NCBI GenBank assembly: GCA_903925955.1
Contig: CAIYHO010000239.1
Span: 1 to 36,044 of the forward strand
Length of the DNA: 36,044 nucleotides
Direction of reading: 5' to 3'
DNA from: an uncultured Chloroflexota bacterium
GTDB taxonomy: Bacteria; Chloroflexota; Limnocylindria; Limnocylindrales; CSP1-4
Below the pieces are notes generated by a model. That model was not told where the DNA came from and did no database searches. It saw only the letters and a list, made by a program, of their open reading frames with translations. Below, piece after piece: positions 32,946 through 36,044 of the stretch; positions within the stretch are counted from its first letter, which is position 1, and each line of letters opens with the position of its first letter. The position numbers were made by a program, and so were the translations under genes.

Positions 32946-34253
32946 TCAGGCGCCCAGGCCCGACCGGTGGCGCATCGGCCGCCAGGCCCGCTCGATCGTC
33001 TGGGTACGCTCAGACCCCACCGACACAAACACGATGGGGACGGCCGCGTGCTCTTCAAGCGCGGTCACGTAGCGGCGCGCGTTCTCGGGCAGGTCTGCCA
33101 GCGACCGGACGTTGTGGATGGGCTCCTCCCAACCCGGGAAGTCCTCGTAGATGGGCGTGGCGCGCGACAGGGCGGCGCCGCTGGACGGCCACACGTCCAC
33201 GCGCTTGCCGTCAATCTCGTAGGCGACGCAGACCTTGATGGTCTCGATGCCCGAGAGGATGTCGAGCTTGTTGAGCACGATGGCCGAGTTGGAGTTGACG
33301 GCTACCGCATAGCGGAGCGGGACCGTGTCAAACCAGCCAACGCGTCGGGGCCGACCGGTGACGGTGCCAAACTCGCGGCCGCGCTCGGCAATGCCCTTGC
33401 CAACCTCGTCAAAGAGCTCCGTGGGGAAGGGGCCAGACCCAACGCGTGTCGAGTAGGCCTTCATCACGCCGATGACCTCGTCCACCTGGAGCGGGCCGAT
33501 GCCGCCACCGGTGCAGGCGCCGCCAGCGACCGGGTTGGAGCTCGTCACGAAGGGGTAGCTCCCGTGGTCCAGGTCCAGCAGGGTGCCCTGAGCGCCCTCA
33601 AGCAGGACGTGGTCCCCGCGGCGAAGGGCGTCCTGGACAATCCACGTGGAGTCGTCGAGATGCGGGCGGAGGCGCTCGCCCCAGGCAAGCCCCTGCGCCA
33701 CAAGCGGTTCAACCTCAAACGTGTCGACACCCATCGCGGCCAGCAGCAGGTTCTTGTCCACGAGCGAGCGGGTGATGCGCTCGCGCAGCGTGGGCTCGTC
33801 CACAAGGTCTTCCATGCGGAGCCCAAGACGCCACGCGCGGTCCCCGTAGGTGGGCCCGATGCCGCGCCCGGTGGTCCCCACCTTGGCGTCGGCAAGGCGC
33901 GTTTCATTGCCCTTATCGAGCGCCACGTGGTACGGCATGATCACGTGCGCGCTGCGGCTGACACGCACCTTGGACACGTCGACCCCGCGGGCCATGAGCA
34001 TGTCCAGCTCGCGGATCAGCGTGGCCGGATTGACCACCACGCCGTTCCCAATCACGGACGTGATGTGCGGATACAGCACGCCCGACGGGCACAGCTGCAG
34101 CTTGACGGTCTCGTCGCCCACCACAACCGTGTGGCCGGCGTTGTCGCCGCCCTGATAGCGAACAACCACGGCCACCTGTTCCGCAAGGAAGTCGGTGGTC
34201 TTCCCCTTGCCCTCATCGCCCCACTGGAGACCGACGATTACGGTCGCAGGCAT
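32946..34253 (-). CDS. purA: adenylosuccinate synthetase
   Basis: 435 aa from MPATVIVGLQWGDEGKGKTTDFLAEQVAVVVRYQGGDNAGHTVVV; GTTGRGIGPTYGDRAWR, LLEGAQGTLLDLDHGSYPFVTSSNP. Confidence 0.98.
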   Translation of the reverse strand: MPATVIVGLQWGDEGKGKTTDFLAEQVAVVVRYQGGDNAGHTVVVGDETVKLQLCPSGVLYPHITSVIGNGVVVNPATLIRELDMLMARGVDVSKVRVSRSAHVIMPYHVALDKGNETRLADAKVGTTGRGIGPTYGDRAWRLGLRMEDLVDEPTLRERITRSLVDKNLLLAAMGVDTFEVEPLVAQGLAWGERLRPHLDDSTWIVQDALRRGDHVLLEGAQGTLLDLDHGSYPFVTSSNPVAGGACTGGGIGPLQVDEVIGVMKAYSTRVGSGPFPTELFDEVGKGIAERGREFGTVTGRPRRVGWFDTVPLRYAVAVNSNSAIVLNKLDILSGIETIKVCVAYEIDGKRVDVWPSSGAALSRATPIYEDFPGWEEPIHNVRSLADLPENARRYVTALEEHAAVPIVFVSVGSERTQTIERAWRPMRHRSGLGA

Positions 34254-34441
34254 CGAGACCCTCCGGACATGCAAAGACCCCGGTCCATGCCGGGGTCCTG
34301 GATAGACCTCTCCCGCGTCCGCCCACCGAACTGTCGGCGGACCCGGTCACTGAAGGTCCGCTCCCGGCTCACGGGGCGGCGCCCTCCTCGCGCAATGTCC
34401 ATTCCTCCTTCGCGGGTGTGGCCCCGCGCGGCCCCGAGGAC
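34254..34441 (-). promoter_or_regulatory. purA 5' leader with terminator-like hairpin and mutually exclusive upstream helices
   Basis: Minus-strand RNA: CGGACC-N11-GGTCCG (34360-34338) competes with GTCCGCC-N12-GGCGGAC (34342-34317); then GACCCCGG-CATGGA-CCGGGGTC (34297-34276) followed by TTTG just before the purA ribosome-binding site (GGAGGG). Confidence 0.55.
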
Positions 34442-34447
34442 CGGCTG

Positions 34448-34474
34448 AGCATACCAAACGGCGGCTCGAGCCAA
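34448..34474 (-). promoter_or_regulatory. putative purine operon promoter (TTGGCT-N15-TATGCT with extended -10 TGGTATGCT)
   Basis: Minus strand read across 34474-34448; about 190 nt upstream of purA. Confidence 0.45.
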
Positions 34475-34678
34475 CGGATGCGTTTTGGGGTCGAAGGACA
34501 GCGCTGGCTGTGAAGTGGCCGATAAGTGCCCGTTGAGTGGCGCATAAGCGGCGCTCGCTACGGTTCGTGGTGCCCGTCGGAGCTCGCGGTCGCAGCCGGT
34601 CCGTCCTTCGGGGCATGGCCGGACCGGGTCAGTCCCGGATGTTGTTGCCCGCCGGCAAGAGACAGGAGACGCGGACCG

Positions 34679-35179
34679 ATGAACAGGGTCCTTCTGACCG
34701 GGCGCCTCACGCGAGACCCGGACATGCGCACCACGGCCACGGGCAAGACGGTTGCCCAGTTCGCGGTCGCCACCCACGAGTACGTGGGCGGCGGCAAGGA
34801 GAAGTCGGAGTTCCACACGGTTGTGGTCTGGGGCAAGCTGGCAGAGACGTGTGGCCGCTACCTGGGCAAGGGCCAGCAGGTGGCCATCGAGGGCCGGCTG
34901 CAGACCCGCTCGTGGGACGACGCCAACAACCAGCGCCACTGGCGCACGGAGATTGTGGCGGCACACGTGGAGATGCTGGCAGGGCGCCGGCGCCGGGACT
35001 ACTCGGCAGAGGCAGCGGCCAGCTCGCTTGAGGCCCAGGCACTGGCCGCCGGGATTGCCCCGGATAGCGCGGAGCCCGCGGCGGATGACGCTCCGGACGG
35101 CGGCAGCTTCAGCATCACGCCTGCGGCTGACGAGGACGACGAGGAGGACGAGCTCCTCGAGGAGGCCGTGGCGGCCTGA
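34679..35179 (+). CDS. ssb: single-stranded DNA-binding protein
   Basis: 166 aa; MNRVLLTGRLTRDPDMRTTATGKTVAQFAVAT...KSEFHTVVVWGKLAETCGRYLGKGQQVAIEGRLQTRSWDD; acidic tail. Confidence 0.96.
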   Translation: MNRVLLTGRLTRDPDMRTTATGKTVAQFAVATHEYVGGGKEKSEFHTVVVWGKLAETCGRYLGKGQQVAIEGRLQTRSWDDANNQRHWRTEIVAAHVEMLAGRRRRDYSAEAAASSLEAQALAAGIAPDSAEPAADDAPDGGSFSITPAADEDDEEDELLEEAVAA

Positions 35180-35312
35180 CACCATCGCATCTTGACCCCC
35201 GGCGGCGACGCGGCCCCCCTAACGCGTTGCCGCCGGTTTCGGCTGTCCCGGGGCTGGTGGCCGGCGTGCGGGCGTCTCGCCGCTGCGCCCGGTGCAACGA
35301 CATGAGGTACGG

Positions 35313-35816
35313 CTAGGGCCGCGGCTCCTCCACGGTGAGCAGTTCGCCCGTGCGCGGCAGGAAGTACGCAGTGGTCTCGTCGTCCCCAGAGACCGCCGCG
35401 AACAGGCCGCGACCCACGCGAAACGCCTGGTCAGCCACCTGGATCTGGTACCGGCGATTTCGCGACAGGCCGCCCGTGCTGATCCATGACTCCTTGCGGA
35501 CCGTGCCGGACACCGCCTCAGCACGTCCGCTCACCAGGTCCAGCAGCGGCGGAAGCACCTGAAACACCAGGAGCACCACGGCCAGCACGGCTAACACCAC
35601 CACGCCCAGAACCAGCCCTGCCGTGCCCGTGGCCTCGGCGCGGATCGTGTACAGCATGAACGCCAGGGAGCCGCTCACCACATAGCCGATGACGCGCAGG
35701 ACAACCGTGCGAAGCAGGCGTGCGGCCTGGGTGGGCGCAAGACGGCCGGCGCGGTTGGCCGCAATGGCCGCTGGGTCGAAGAAGCGCGCGACGCCCGGCG
35801 GAAGCTCAGTCGTCAT
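35313..35816 (-). CDS. hypothetical membrane protein
   Basis: 167 aa from MTTELPPGVARFFDPAAIAANRAGRLAPTQAARLLRT; two TM segments; 11-nt overlap with the rsmI end. Confidence 0.75.
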   Translation of the reverse strand: MTTELPPGVARFFDPAAIAANRAGRLAPTQAARLLRTVVLRVIGYVVSGSLAFMLYTIRAEATGTAGLVLGVVVLAVLAVVLLVFQVLPPLLDLVSGRAEAVSGTVRKESWISTGGLSRNRRYQIQVADQAFRVGRGLFAAVSGDDETTAYFLPRTGELLTVEEPRP

Positions 35817-36044
35817 GCCCGGCCGTGCCGTACAGCGCGCGTCGCGGGATGCCGGTGGCCGCGGCAACGCGCTTGGCAGCCTCACCGCGCGCAGTTCCGG
35901 AAGCCACCAGCCGCTCCACCTCGGCTTTGGCCGCCGTGAGGGCGTCTTCGCGCGCGGCGGGTCCGTCAGCGGCAGCATCGGCCGCCTCCATCGCCCAGCC
36001 AACCACCACGACAACCTCGCCCCGAGCCGGAATGGCACCCGAGG
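35806..36044 (-). CDS. rsmI: C-terminal part of 16S rRNA (cytidine(1402)-2'-O)-methyltransferase, truncated by window edge
   Basis: Frame reads ...SGAIPARGEVVVVVGWAMEAADAAADGPAAREDALTAAKAEVERLVASGTARGEAAKRVAAATGIPRRALYGTAGHDD: GE(I/V)VVV and C-terminal VxxLVASGxxxxEAAKxVAxxTGxxRxxLY as in RsmI. Confidence 0.75.
   Translation of the reverse strand, partial: SGAIPARGEVVVVVGWAMEAADAAADGPAAREDALTAAKAEVERLVASGTARGEAAKRVAAATGIPRRALYGTAGHDD

Noticed and set aside
34254-34441. T-box riboswitch in the purA leader (CGGTGGGCGGACGCGG resembles GGTGGNACCGCG)
   Set aside because: Only a partial match, no specifier stem recognised, and purA is not a typical T-box target.
32889-34448. 519-aa plus-strand ORF opposite purA
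   Set aside because: Antisense artefact; purA is unambiguous on the minus strand.
34348-35185. Minus-strand 315-aa ORF across ssb and the purA leader
   Set aside because: Mostly antisense to ssb; only its last 54 codons were kept as a speculative leader ORF.

Overview
High-GC bacterial chromosomal window, tightly packed, with no tRNA, rRNA, CRISPR array or transposase seen. The lineage may be Chloroflexota-like, but that is inference only. The dominant feature is a ~13 kb minus-strand purine operon (34253 to ~20263): purA-purD-purB-purC-purS-purQ-purL-purF-purM-[purN-purH fusion]-[uncharacterised P-loop protein]. Nearly all its junctions are short overlaps. purE and purK are not present. Other minus-strand loci are rsmI (partial), metG / DinB-like / tatD, groES-groEL behind a canonical promoter plus CIRCE, a UvrD/PcrA helicase, ligA, an FAD oxidoreductase and a truncated family-3 ABC solute-binding lipoprotein. 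Plus-strand genes include an SDR, a DinB-like/ankyrin fusion, a two-gene HTH + PIN module, two envelope proteins and ssb. The items most worth a second look are the PurN-PurH fusion with a coupled P-loop gene, the structured purA leader with mutually exclusive hairpins, the HTH/PIN pair, the DinB-ankyrin fusion, a 21-bp inverted-repeat element at 10939-11134, a repeat-rich intergenic region next to the groESL promoter, and an SSB without the usual C-terminal tip. I do not see a clear large new defence or metabolic system; the candidates are modest and testable.
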